64,000 nucleotides of DNA from Otatea glauca (taxonomy: Eukaryota; Streptophyta; Magnoliopsida; Poales; Poaceae), in NCBI GenBank assembly GCA_036346275.1, contig CM070730.1:43136918-43200917 (forward strand), read 5' to 3'. This document shows, in pieces, positions 45,795 through 56,308 of this stretch. The notes beneath the pieces are model-generated. The model had not been told where the DNA came from. It ran no database searches and was given only the letters and a program-made list of their open reading frames with translations. Each line of letters opens with the position of its first letter. Within the stretch, counting starts at the first letter, position 1. A program made the translations under genes and the position numbers.

Positions 45795-47370
45795 CTTGTA
45801 GAGGTATACAGCAATGCTAAGAATGATGCAAATCAAGATGATATCAATTGTGAAGTTTCTAGTCAATCGAAACTTCATAGCACCCAAATTTGTTAGTAAA
45901 ACTAAGAACACTGCAATGACAATTAAGTTGTAAATTAAGACTTTAGGTTTCAACAAAACCAACTGTTCACCTAGTTGACAGTTTCTTTTAGCCTGATATT
46001 AGTCTTTCTTAGCTCTGCATTAGCTTTATCCACTGGCAAAAATTATGCATATGCATTTCTTTCAACTTTAACTATGGACATTATGATAATAGTTATTTTG
46101 AAAAGACAAAAAACTAAAAGTCAGCTTTGAAGTCAATCTCATCTACCAAAGGGACTTGTCTATCCAGTTCCTGCAAAATTACATGAACAATTTTAGTTCT
46201 TAATGCCAGTGGAGAGTTAAGGTTACATGAATAATTTTAGCTTTGACTTAATACAAGCAGAGAATCAATCTAATTTAATCAATAAAGAAGTTACATACAT
46301 CTACAACAAACCTTATTTATGTCCTCTGCTAGATTTTTCAGTGTGTCTAGAGTTCGGACCTACATAAATTATGTTCATCCCTTCATCCTGCACATCACAT
46401 TTGACAAGGTAATATATAAATCATCAACTGTGTTGGACCAGCTGAACAGAATTTTTTCAGGTGAAATGAAATAAATTTGGTAGGTGTGTAGCAGCATGTC
46501 TTTGTCAGCATAATTTTTTTAATATGTGAATTGAAAATGCATTTGACCAATATAACAATTTTTCCATGAGCGAAAACCTTCTGTTTAATTAAATCGCATC
46601 TCGTATTCATACGAATTGCTCGATTCTTATTTGATGCAGAAGTAGCCCTCATCAAAAGATTCGGCTGCATTTAGTCGCCATATGATAAATACAGGTAATG
46701 CGAACTTCGAAGAGAACCTTATCACGGGTTTAACGAGAAAGCCAAAACACTCACCACCACTGGCTGAGGACGAGAGAAGCCGAGGCCGGTGTCGTTTTTT
46801 TAATATATGAATTCCAAAATGCATTTGATCAATATAACAATTTTTCCATGAATGAAAACCTGCCTGTTTAATTCACCGCATCTCGTATTCACTTTTGAAT
46901 TGCTCTGATTCTTCGCTAGTCTGGAAGTAGCCCTCATCAAAAGTTTCGACTGCATTTAGTCGCCACATGATAAATACGGTTAATGCGAACTCCGAAGAGA
47001 ACCTTATCATGGGTTTAACGAGAAAGCCAAGACACTCACCACCACCGGCTGAGAACAAGAGAAGCCGAGACCGTTGCCGTTTTTTTTAAAATATGAATTC
47101 GAAAATGCATTTGATCAATATAACCATTTTTCCATGAACGAAAACCTGCCTGTTTAATTCGCCGCATCTCGTATTCACTTTTGAATTGCTCTGATTCTTC
47201 GCTGGTCTGGAAGTAGCCCTCATCAAAAGTTTCGGCTGCATTTAGTCGCCATATGATAAATACAGTTAACGCGAACTCCGAAGAGAACCTTATCGCGGGT
47301 TTAACGAGAAAGCCAAGACACTCACCACCACCGGCTGAGGACGAGAGAAGTCGAGGCTGGTGCTAGCCCC
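45795..47370 (-). pseudogene. Captured SYP7-type (SYP71-like) Qc-SNARE gene pieces in the Helitron
   Basis: On the minus strand, in gene order: a repeated exon with FDEGYFQTSEESEQFKSEYE, then MRRIKQ (best copy about 47150-47228); VRTLDTLKNLAEDINK (46312-46359); ELDRQVPLVDEIDFK (about 46122-46170); and NFTIDIILICIILSIAVYLY (about 45798-45857), the C-terminal membrane anchor. These match the linker, SNARE motif and transmembrane segment of plant SYP71-73, which act in membrane fusion at the ER and plasma membrane. An intron at 46171-46311 has GT and AG borders, so genomic DNA was captured, not a cDNA. The stretch between ELDRQ...DEID and the anchor (the second half of the SNARE helix) is missing or split, and stops are present. 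The N-terminal part of the gene is not seen. Confidence 0.75.
46513..47370 (-). repeat. Three tandem copies of about 285 bp, each with the same SNARE exon
   Basis: TTTTTCCATGA starts recur with spacings of 282 and 286 bp (CCATG at 46564, 46846 and 47132). Each unit runs from an A/T-rich ATATGAATT block through the FDEGYFQ exon to CTTGGCTTTCTCGTTAAACC (minus strand) and a GGTGGTGAG stretch. The copy at 47085-47370 keeps the best frame, the middle copy has a stop right after YEMR, and the copy at 46513-46797 is most degraded. Confidence 0.88.
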
Positions 47371-48655
47371 GTTGTGGCTGCTACCGCCCAGGGAACCTCC
47401 TCCAGCACCGGCAACAATCCCATTTCAATCTAAACTTGACAAGTGTAACTCAAGCTTCACTAAGTCTAAAGACTGAACTAAATCCAGCTCCCAAAAATCA
47501 AGCTTACTTCATCAATTCTCATGCTGAATAAAACTGAACAGAAGGTTAAGAAAATAAACCACTAATGGAGGGTGTGTAGCTCAAATGCCACCTGAATTTT
47601 TGGATAGCAACTCTATTATAGAACTTTGTACCGATGAACAAATCAATTTTCTAGAAATCAGAACGATGTGAACTACGTTAATTATCATGAATCTATAAGC
47701 AGTAGTGACTTTCAGGTCATTAGGTCAAAGAACAAGGTTAACATGTTCACCCAAAAAAGGGGGGAGTACTGTGACATTAATACTTCCATTTTCATCATGC
47801 TATACTATAGGAAAGCCCTAGAATTATAGCATAGTAGTCTTTTGTTTTCATTTAACAAATATACATCATTGCAACTCTATCGTATAAATTAAAAACTCCT
47901 ATTCGGCATCACATTTACCTCCTTGCAGGGTCATTCCTCATTTAAAGAAAGAATGGCTGGTTGAACAAGTCTTGCATCCATTCCTTCACAGATCAATTTT
48001 TCTTTCACCTGTTCGTGTTTAGCCCTACGAGGATGTGACCTCAAGCAATGTGATTCAGGATAAGCACAAAGAAACCTCGACACTGCATTTACCAGGAGGC
48101 AAGCAACCAGAGGGCTACCAAATTTTGTGCATCTAAGCCCAGAAACCTAGATAGATATAGATCGACCACGGCTGAAGCAGTAAGATTCGAAAGGATCAGT
48201 ATAAGGAGGGGAAGGAAGGACCGACCGACTCTAAGACGATGCAGTCCTTGGGCTGCTTCTCGCCACCGCTGACTCGCTCCATTGTTTGTCTCCAATGGTG
48301 AGTGCAGGCCTAGAGGAAACGACAGGAGGTCAGGAGTCGGAGGTGGCGTCAACAGAATACGCGGCTGGCATCGCTCCAGCTATTGGTGGCGACAAGGCCA
48401 AGGTCACTTGCTCAGTTGCTTCTCCTCCTTTGTCTTCTTCGGCGGGGCATGTGTGAGACGATGAGGGCGACGGCCGATGGGCGATGGAGTCGGGTCGTCA
48501 CGGGGGATGGATGATGCGGCAGATGGGTGGAGAGCCAGTCTGGTTTCCTTTTTCCAGTATTTTAGATCCATTTTTTAGGAAACGTGAGCACGTGAGAAAC
48601 GTGTGAGGAGGTGAAGAACAGACCACCACCAACTCCTAATTAGAAGTAGTAGGGA
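47371..48655 (-). other. Helitron 5' part: GC-rich exon-like block and spacer
   Basis: The 48090-48480 block is GC-rich on an AT-rich background. It has a minus-strand ATG at 48282 that opens MERVSGGEKQPKDC and overlaps an 87-codon frame at 48089-48352. It looks like the first exon of a plant gene, but I cannot name it and it does not look like the N terminus of SYP71. The 47371-48089 stretch is AT-rich with no gene I can support; a Gly/Ser-rich GAGGGSLGGSS at about 47380-47410 may belong to the SNARE gene. The 48480-48655 part leads to the Helitron 5' end. Confidence 0.45.
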
Positions 48656-49222
48656 TAATTTAAAAAGGTTGGATATGACTTAAAGGTTGCTGATATTTTG
48701 GTTAAAAATGAAAATAAAACAATGATTTAACATGGGCGATTATTGGCAATAGCCAGATGTGTATGGGACTTGAACGTAGATTGGGGGAGTTTGTCGCCCG
48801 GGTCTGATTAAGGACCGAACGTAGTGTTATATGATCCCAGGATATTCGTACAACTACAAGTACTAGTATGGGATGACCTTAACCTATTAAGTTACTTAGG
48901 TTTAACTTTGCATGTTGGAAGGCTGGAGTAGTACTGGCTTTCTAGGATGGATTGCTCGAAGGAGTGCCCTCATTGAGGTGTTGGGAATAACACCTACCGA
49001 TACAACGGTGTACGCCATACTACAGGGAGAAGTGTGGACTCAACAGGAATGGACTGTTGAGAGTACAGTGATTGTACAAATATCTTTTGCTATCATAGAA
49101 TGGGTTTGTTGTCACCGAACTAGTGCAAAGTTAGGTCTAGATAATATAACGGTTATGTCATGACTCTCTGCAACGTACCAAAGGAAGTGTGCTAATAACA
49201 TTGCAAAAAGAGTCAGACATAT
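48656..49222 (+). repeat. Old Tekay-like LTR, right part
   Basis: This is the flank beyond the Helitron 5' end and should continue the LTR interrupted at 9283. It is noncoding, with the TATGGGA..GACCTTAACC style of grass chromovirus LTR tails. The 83-codon frame at 48912-49163 has no recognisable domain. No clean LTR end is visible before 49223, so it may be truncated. Linking it to 5858-9283 is inference from the Helitron boundaries. Confidence 0.45.
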
Positions 49223-49378
49223 TGTAACATCCCAATTTTTGCTTTTTATTAATTTATTGTGTTATTTGAGAATTTTAGGGTTTTTCTAAAATTATTGGAT
49301 TTTTCTGGATTTTATCTACAATTATTTTAAATTAAGTATATTGGCCTTTTGTGAAAACTAATTAATTATAGATAAAAT
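49223..49378 (+). repeat. LTR scrap beginning TGTAACATCCC
   Basis: It starts TGTAACATCCCAATTTTTG, the same opening as the Tekay LTR at 17718, and shares TTTTTCTGGATTTT-type sequence, but differs further on. It is cut after 156 bp by copia-B2. It is the 5' tip of another chromovirus-type LTR. Confidence 0.6.
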
Positions 49379-51042
49379 TGAAAGACCGAGATGGCGATCA
49401 GAGGGGGGGTGAATGATCCCAAATAAAATTTTCCCCCACTCAAAGTACTTCAAATAATCTCATAATAAAAATCTGAAATACCCAAAGATTTTCGTTCAAA
49501 CTGATGCTTCTTAGATTCACACACCCTCCAAAACCCGAACAACTAGACAACGATGTGTACCCCTAGCTTAAATGGTTGAGAACCATGAACCATGTTAGGG
49601 ATGTTTTAATCACAATCATGGTTGTCAAGTGTCCAAACAAAAGGAATCAATTCAAAGACTTATTTTCTAAAAGAGATAAAGGTAAAAACAACAAAGTCTC
49701 TTTTCAGAAAAGTAAAAGCAGATTTTCCAGGAATTGTCCTCAATTGGAGTAGGTGGTTGGTGAGTTTCTGTTGCTCTAAAATTTTTGGGAATTTTTTTCC
49801 CTATGAGCAGTTGAGTCATGAAACAATCCACCAAAAATCACAATAAAAAGCTTTAAATAATAGATGCAAAAATCAAGTATTACATACAGCCAGGAACTTC
49901 GACCAGAAAGTTTGAGGCTCGGTTTTCACTTCATAGCGCTCAAACAGTGCAACCAGTGGACTCACAAACATTTCTAGAGATGCATATATGAGTTACACAC
50001 CTTCTCCAATAAGAATCACTCAAAAAGAATTTTTCTACATTTTTCTAAAAATCAAAGACTGACTGCTGCGCACAGAACAAGTTCTGGACAGAATGATAGA
50101 AAACTTGATCTTCATCTATCCTAGTGTGCAAGAGAAGTGTAAAACCATATAAACACCCTCAAGACATCTTAGAACAACAGCATTTAGAAGAAGAGGAGGC
50201 AAATTCAAATTGCGAGAATGTAAATACGGGAAAGTAAATGCTGAATTTAAATTGTGTAAAGTAAAGACATAATGTAAATGCACAATTTAAATTCACAATA
50301 AGGTAAAGAAAATTTTTGTATTTTCTGGATGGAAGGTTTACAAAGCCTCACTTGATGTGGGCAAAGCTCAAAGGAGCAACTCAAACCTTCAAGGGGGGAA
50401 GGCTACCCCTCCACCCCTATTTATACAACTCTTAAGCCACCTACCACCCTTGGATGAGCCTCTAAACCCTATAGCACTCCATCAAGGGCTAGGATTAACC
50501 CATTCAACCAGCCATGCAAGGGTTAACCCAAAACCCACCACAACATGGGTTTTCTTGCATGGATCTCAAAACACACTAACTAGACCCGCTAACCTATCAA
50601 CTAGACCAACATCCGATAGCCCTCATTGATCCATACAACGCCTAGCTAGCATCTCAACCGTTCCTTGTCTTCACAGCTTGCCACGACTCCGTCTTCGATC
50701 ATCTTCTAGCAATCATCGACCTTCTGGACCTCCGACGCTCCTCACCTAGTCCCGGTCATCCTTCGCCTCACCATGATCTAGCATCGTCGACCTGCAACCA
50801 TCAAAAATAAGGAAACTCCTCACATATCAATGCCCACAAAGATGTGCAATAAATCCATCAAAGTCCACTCATTAAAATTTATTTTTACTCGTTCTGGCCG
50901 GTAGCATCGGGAGAATAGAGAAGACCTCAAATTGTTTCCAATTAAAAATTCATTTCAAATCAAACTCAAATCCATGCAATCCTAGCTCAAATACAGTCAA
51001 TAACTCATCACCAATAAGGATAGACCTCCATATGGTCTTTCA
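49379..51042 (-). repeat. Copia-B2 3' LTR
   Basis: 1664 bp, TGAAAGACC...GGTCTTTCA, related along its length to the copia-B1 LTRs but clearly more diverged from them than they are from each other. TATA box on the minus strand at 50417-50426. Polypurine tracts follow at 51044-51052, 51351-51361 and 51390-51400. Confidence 0.9.
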
Positions 51043-51052
51043 ATCCCCCCTT

Positions 51053-52940
51053 GATGAGTATATTGACAAACATCCGAAAAGGTATAAATTTGAGTTTGAA
51101 AGAGAAAGAAGAAAGCAATTTGAATGCAAAGCCAAAACTTGGTCCAGAGAGAAAGATATGAGATCATGACCAAGTTGACAGGACGAAATTTAGAGCAAAA
51201 TCAAGGAAAGAAAAAGTTTTCCACAAAAGCTCTAAAATCCAATCATAAGTGCTAGATGTGATTATGATCCATAAGAAATAGCAAAATTTTACAAAGATCA
51301 TAAGAACCAAATAAGCTTTCACATTTTTAATGATGTCTTTTCTACGTTTTCTCCCCCTTTTGGCAATATAGGCATCAAAATGGAATTTTCTCCCCCTTTT
51401 TTATGTATGCATGAAAAGCAACCTAAGAGAGCTTTGAAGATTATCCAATTGATCGTAATGACAGGATATGACACCAAGCTTATCAATCTCAGATTATGAC
51501 TAAACTAAGACATACCCAAGTGCAAATAACAAATTTTGCTCATAAGCTAAGTTTTGAAAATGTGTCATTTTTTTAGCAAGATTTGACAAGTGCAAAACTT
51601 AGCAAAGTTTCAAAGCTAGAAGGAAAACCACTCAAGGATCAAATGGAAAACCTAGAGTTCAACCTACTCAACACTTTGGGGAATTTTGAAGTGCATATAA
51701 GGTCCTTCGAGCTCATTTTTCAATTTATGCAAATTTTCTTTAAGACTTTGAAAAACATAGCGGAGTGCAAATGTTTGACATTATTTGTATTCTTTGCCCA
51801 CTTATGTGTTTGATATTTGCATTTTTTTATTGATTGACTCAAGCTATTTGGGATCATCTCAAGAGTAACTCTTAAGAGAATGATCTGGGTCATACACAAT
51901 ATATTCCAAATTCATCCCAAATGCAATGGGAAGCAGTCTTGTGAATATAAAGTGTTGAGATCAATTTTGCACAAAAGAGTCAAAAAAAATTTAATTTCAA
52001 ATTAGCACATATGAGCAATTCTGAAGGACTCAAATATGGATCAACCAAAATTCAGCCAAGTTGCTATAGGGACTCTAGAGAAATCCAAAATTTCACAATT
52101 CATAGTAAAAACCCCTAGAGAAGAAACTTAGTAAGTAAAAGCAACATGTTTCAACAAGTTTTCATTTAAGGTTTTAGAATTTTTCAGATTTTAACAAGCT
52201 TAGCATGATAAATGGACTTGGACATATCTAAGCTAGTGATTTTCTTCAAAAGATATAGCATGATGTATTTCATGAAGATTGAGTCAATTGCATAATAGAC
52301 AAAGCTCATAAAACAGAAAATGCAGTCTAAATGCAATGCATGAACAGATTCCCAAACTCCCCCTCAACAAATGAATCAATTTTAAGCTCAAATCTGGTTA
52401 AAGTTGAGTTATTATCAAGATTAGGCATAAAGAAAACCCAAATGAACTCAATAACAACCAGAAAAAACAGAGTGAGGAGAAAACTCGAGAAACTGCAAAC
52501 TAGATGGCTATAGAGCATAGAAAAGATGAAGAGACTCACTACGGCTCAGACTCGCTCTTATCTTCCCCAGTGACTGATATAGGGAAGCTGACTCTAGATC
52601 CCAACTAAGGAGTGCACACAGACCCTGTCTACCCAGGAGGCCCAACACTGCTAGACTTATAAGGCATAGAATGAACTCAACCTAGAGAGAAGAGAGAACA
52701 GCTAATCACGCATGATAGCAACCTAAAACACAAGATAAGAGGTCCATACAAAGCATGCTAGAAGTCTAAGTGAGTGAACTTAACTCAAGAAAAAATAAGC
52801 CCAAAGTCACCCAGAAGAAAACACAAAGAGAAAAGAAAAGCTGGAAGGGAACAATATTTTACATAATATACAAACCAGCTCCCCATCACAAAAGGCTGTA
52901 AGGGCTCACGACTCCAAGCTCACTCCTCAAGGCAACAAAT
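51053..52940 (-). other. Copia-B2 noncoding region between RNase H and 3' LTR
   Basis: AT-rich counterpart of 35338-37190, collinear with it. No gene or domain is seen. It includes two further polypurine-like tracts. Confidence 0.7.
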
Positions 52941-53733
52941 CTAGAGCTATCCAAAGGCTTGGTGAAGATATCGGCTAACTGGAGGTCACTCTCTACAAAC
53001 TGAAGCGCGATATCCCCCTTCTCCACATGGTCTCTAAGGAAGTAATATCTAATATCAATGTGCTTGGTCGGAATCTTTTTTGGGTTTTTAGCAATGCAAA
53101 TAGCGAAGTGTTATTCTGAGAAAAGTGGCACACTCTCTATCTCTAACCCAAAGTCCCAAAGTCGATCTCATCAGGCGCGCAGCTCGAGAATGGTGCAACA
53201 ACATACTCGGCCTCGGTGGGTGTGCAACTCCGGACTGCTTCCTAGACGACCAAGAAACAAGAGAAGTGCCAATGAATTGGCAAGTGCCAGAAGTGCTCTT
53301 CCTATCTATCCTACAGCCAGCAAAGTCAGCATCGGAAAATGCTCGAAGGGAAAGACAAGAAAAAAAAGAGTACCAAATACCATAATCAGTGGTAGCACGA
53401 AGGTACCTGAAGATGCGCTTGACCACCTGGCGGTTAAAGGCGCGAGAAGAGGCTAAAAATCGAGCGCACAGACACACAGCGAAATGTATGTCCGGTCTCG
53501 AAGCAGTGAGGTACAAGAGGGAGTCGATCATGCTCCGAAACTCCTTTTGATCAGCAGGCTCACCATCCTCATCCGGCTCAAAGAAAGCAGTGGTGGCCAT
53601 AGGAGTCATCATTGGCATCCCAACAGACATATCGAAACACTTCAGGAGGTCTCGGGTATACTTGCCTTGATGCAAGAAAGTACCCTCCCGAGTCTACTTG
53701 ATTTGGAAGCCAAGAAAGTAGCTCAACTTGCCC
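52941..53733 (-). pseudogene. Copia-B2 RNase H and end of RT
   Basis: The frame 53088-53675 gives HQGKYTRDLLKCFDM, FRSMIDSLLYLTASRPDIHF, VKRIFRYLRATTDYGIWY, DADFAGCRIDRKSTSGTCQF and SLVSWSSRKQSGV, the copia RT end and RNase H. After VSWSSRKQ the AEAEY region shifts frame. It is preceded (right side) by the GFQIK motif at about 53694-53710, where the 81-bp repeat lies. Confidence 0.88.
53653..53733. repeat. 81-bp direct repeat, left copy
   Basis: It matches 56228-56308 with two mismatches. It is part of the copia-B2 RT coding sequence, flanks the MULE fragment, and is present twice although copia-B1 has it once (about 37920-38000). Confidence 0.92.
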
Positions 53734-53811
53734 GAATTTTTTTTAAATAATACAATTTTTAATTCAAATTGCAAAAATATATCACGAATTTTTTTTTGCA
53801 AAATTGTACCC

Positions 53812-54013
53812 CTGTCGCCCGTTGGTTGGGCGACAGGTGGGTGTCGTTCACTGGTTCGGCGACGAAAGCAGCTGTCACCCAATCATTGGGCGACATCTCC
53901 ACGTCATCGGACCGTTGCGGTTGTCACCCTCCCAACGAGCGACAACGAAAAAATCGCGCGACGGTTGGGCGACAGGCGCGGGCGCGATCTCTTGTCGCCC
54001 AACTAGGGGGCGA
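53812..54013. repeat. TGTCGCCC/GGGCGACA inverted repeats
   Basis: CTGTCGCCC (53812-53820) pairs with GGGCGACAG (53828-53836) across a 7-base loop. A second pair lies at about 53872-53896 (TGTCACCCAAT/ATTGGGCGACA) and a third at about 53992-54015. Single arms occur between. The three hairpins lie upstream of the transposase. Confidence 0.75.
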
Positions 54014-54039
54014 CTTGAATGCTTCAAGAACCGTTCGGC

Positions 54040-54152
54040 CGATAGAAGAAGAAGAAAGAAGAAATGGAGGAAAAATAGAAGAGAAGAGGGAGGAAGAAGA
54101 GAGAAAAGAGAAGGCAGGAGGAAAAGAAGAAAAGAAGGGAGGAAGAGCAGGA
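54040..54152 (+). repeat. Purine tract of about 110 bases
   Basis: Nearly all A and G on the plus strand (GAAGAAGAAGAAAGAAG-type), with only a few interruptions. The frames through it on both strands are low-complexity translations and not genes. Confidence 0.85.
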
Positions 54153-54177
54153 ATTCGGCTACACACAGGTATTTTTT

Positions 54178-54595
54178 TACGGTTATTTTCATAGTTTAAT
54201 TTATTTAGTGTTTAGGGTTATGATTTTATGTAGTTATTTTCGCGGTTCAAATTGTTTAGGGTTTAGCGTTAGGGTTAGAAGGGTTTAGCGTTAGGGTTAC
54301 AAGTAATTATTTTCGCGGTTTAATTTGTTTAGTGTTTAGGGTTAGGGTTAGATGTAGTTGTTTTCGCGGTTTATTCTGTTTAGTGTTTAGGGTTAGGGTT
54401 AGATGTAGTTGTTTTCACGGTTTATTTTGTTTAGGGTTTAGGGTTAGGGTTAGATGTAGTTGCTTTCGCGGTTTATTTTGTTTAGGGTTTAGGGTTAGGG
54501 TTAGATGTAGTTGTTTTCGCGGTTTATTTTGTTTAGGGTTTAGGGTTAGTGTAGTTGTTTTTGCGGTTTATTTTGTTTAGGGTTAGGGTTGTTTT
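54178..54595 (+). repeat. 51-bp minisatellite containing telomere-like TTTAGGG
   Basis: Units contain GTTTAGGGTTAGGG, then TTAGATGTAGTTGTTTTCGC and GGTTTATTTTG. The clean units from about 54330 to 54590 repeat every 51 bp, and looser copies occur from 54178. The period equals 17 codons, which explains the spurious repetitive open frame here. TTTAGGG is the plant telomere repeat, but only one or two occur per unit. Confidence 0.85.
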
Positions 54596-54968
54596 TACGA
54601 ATAATAATATGTTGTTACGTTTTTTAGAGATAGATGTAGATATATATGTTTTTTTACATATAGAAGTGCATATATATATTGTTAGGGCTGTAGATGTTTT
54701 TTTAGAAATACAAGTACAGATATGAATATTTTTAGTAATGTAGATATTTTTTCGCATAGTTTTTTGCATCTGAAATGGGCACACTTGGTTTCCAAGTAAT
54801 GATATTAAATAGGAATGTACATATTTTTAGAAATAGAAGTAGAGATGTATATTTTTAGGAATGTAGATAGATATATATTTCTCGAGTATGGATGTACATA
54901 CGTATATTTTTGTAGCAAATAGATATAATACTTTTACGAAGAGTAATTAATTCGTGTGTTAATGAATA

Positions 54969-56227
54969 GGTTGTGAGATATGTCGAGCGAGTTTCATTTA
55001 GAATCTTTTATGGAGAAGGGGTTGTCATGTATGGTTCGGAGGGTGCGGATCTGAGTAACTTTCAGTATGTGGATAGAAGTTTAAGTAGGGTCGAAGAGCG
55101 TACATTTGCTTCTGTGTTGAAGTGGTTGTATTATACGTTTCGGATGGAACAAGAGAAGTGCCAGCTCAAGTTATCTTGCCTTTGCACCATGCGAGATGAT
55201 CCTGTTTATTGGGAGTTAGTTGAGCTGAAAGGAACTGCATCTTGGAGGTCTTATGTGAAGGTGGCGGGGCAACGTGGATGGTCGGGTGCTTTTGGTGCAA
55301 GCGTATGAAAGGGTTGTTGCCCCGCGGCAGCAGCTAGACGCCGGTGAGTGTAGTGAGCCTCAAAATGAGTTCACTTATGGTGACACTGAAATTGGAGAGT
55401 CTAGCCGGGAGCAGCATGTTCATGGTTGCAATGAGGACATCGTCTACCAGAGTGGTGAGCAAGTTGAGATTGGGGAGGATGATGGAAACATTGGGCAAGA
55501 TGCACGGGGGCAAGTAGACGAAGGTGAGGAAATTGAGGAAGTAATAGCACAGATGGAAGAGGAAGACCTTGAATATGAACAAATAGAAGTGGAAGACGAT
55601 GATAACAAGGATGAGGAAGATGAAGATGTTGAGCCACTTGTGCGTGATTGGAGCACGCATCAATTTAATAACACAGTTGTAAATGAAGGCAATGATACAC
55701 CTTGGCAGTATAGCGACAATGAGGTGAGGCCTAACAGCATTTACCCCACAAAAGAGGCAGTGCAGGATGCTATCAAAGATTGGGCCTTATCACTAAGAAG
55801 AACTTTCCGGGTTAAGAAGTCCACCCCAACCTGCTATGATGTGGTGTGCGAGATGCAAGGGTGCCCCTGGAGAGTGCACGTGTACAAGCCCAAATGGGGC
55901 ACCCACTGGCTATGTTTGAAGGTTGAATAACATATGTATGACTGAGGAAACCCTGGTGGCTCACAGGAACCTGTCGTCCGGTTATATCGCGAGTGTCATG
56001 TACCCGGAGATAGTTGAGGACCTGAATTTTGAGCCCCGTGCTATTATCTGAGCAATTGAGAACAGACATCAGTACACCATTAGCTACGGGAAGGCATGGA
56101 GGGCGAAGCAGAAGGCCTTGGAAATGAGATTTGGGAAATTTGAAGACTCGTACCATAATCTGCCCGCACTGCTCAGTTGCATTCAGGGAAGAAATCCTGG
56201 TACTTATTATGATTATCAGGATTGTCC
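54969..56227 (+). pseudogene. MuDR-type transposase, N-terminal part
   Basis: The exon begins after a possible AG acceptor at about 54970 with RYVERVSFRIFYGEG, runs through DDPVYWELVELKGTASW, shifts frame near 55300, and passes an acidic stretch (55470-55640). It then shows the MuDR N-terminal domain: YPTKEAVQDAIKDWALSLRR, TFRVKKSTPTCYDVVC and CPWRVHVYKPKWGTHW. After a TAA at 55928 and a shift come MTEETLVAHRNLSSGYIA, YTISYGKAWRAKQKALEM and NPGTYYDYQD, where it ends. The catalytic DDE core is absent. It would bind and cut Mutator ends; it is inactive here. Confidence 0.82.
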
Positions 56228-56308
56228 CGGGTATACTTGCCTTGATGCAAGAAAGTACCCTCCCGAGTCTACTTGATTTGGAAGCTAAGAAAGTAGCTCA
56301 ACTCGCCC
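56228..56308. repeat. 81-bp direct repeat, right copy
   Basis: Right partner of 53653-53733 (two mismatches), followed by the rest of the copia-B2 RT. Confidence 0.92.

Larger units (their letters stand above)
9284..48655 (-). mobile_element. Non-autonomous Helitron with captured gene pieces, split by nested elements
   Basis: On the minus strand the 5' terminus at 48655 reads TCCCTACTACTTCT, 13 of 14 positions of the plant Helitron consensus TCTMTAYTAMYHNW, preceded by A. The 3' terminus at 9284 reads CTAG followed by T, as expected for insertion between A and T. About 7 nt before CTAG lies GCAACGCACGGGTACATGA, which looks like the remains of the 3' hairpin. Removing copia-A (10014-45706) leaves about 3.7 kb: 9284-10013 plus 45707-48655. 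No Rep or helicase motif is present, so it is non-autonomous. It carries SYP7-type Qc-SNARE exons on the same strand. Confidence 0.7.
53734..56227 (+). mobile_element. MuDR-type MULE fragment inside copia-B2
   Basis: 2494 bp of foreign sequence between two 81-bp direct repeats of copia-B2. It has an AT-rich left end, TCGCCC inverted repeats, a purine tract, a 51-bp minisatellite and then the N-terminal half of a MuDR transposase, which stops abruptly at 56227. No matching terminal inverted repeat is seen at the right edge, so it is an incomplete element rather than a clean insertion. Confidence 0.75.

Noticed and set aside
9284..48655. Reading the Helitron on the plus strand with TCTTTACTAGTCAT as its 5' end
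   Set aside because: That match is worse (T before TC and a mismatch at position 4). The minus-strand reading fits both ends and the captured exons.
54332..54580. Repetitive protein of 82 codons with 17-residue repeats
   Set aside because: It is the translation of the 51-bp minisatellite; the amino-acid repeat follows from the DNA period.
54178..54595. Interstitial telomere or chromosome-fusion point
   Set aside because: TTTAGGG occurs only once or twice in each 51-bp unit and never as a long pure array.
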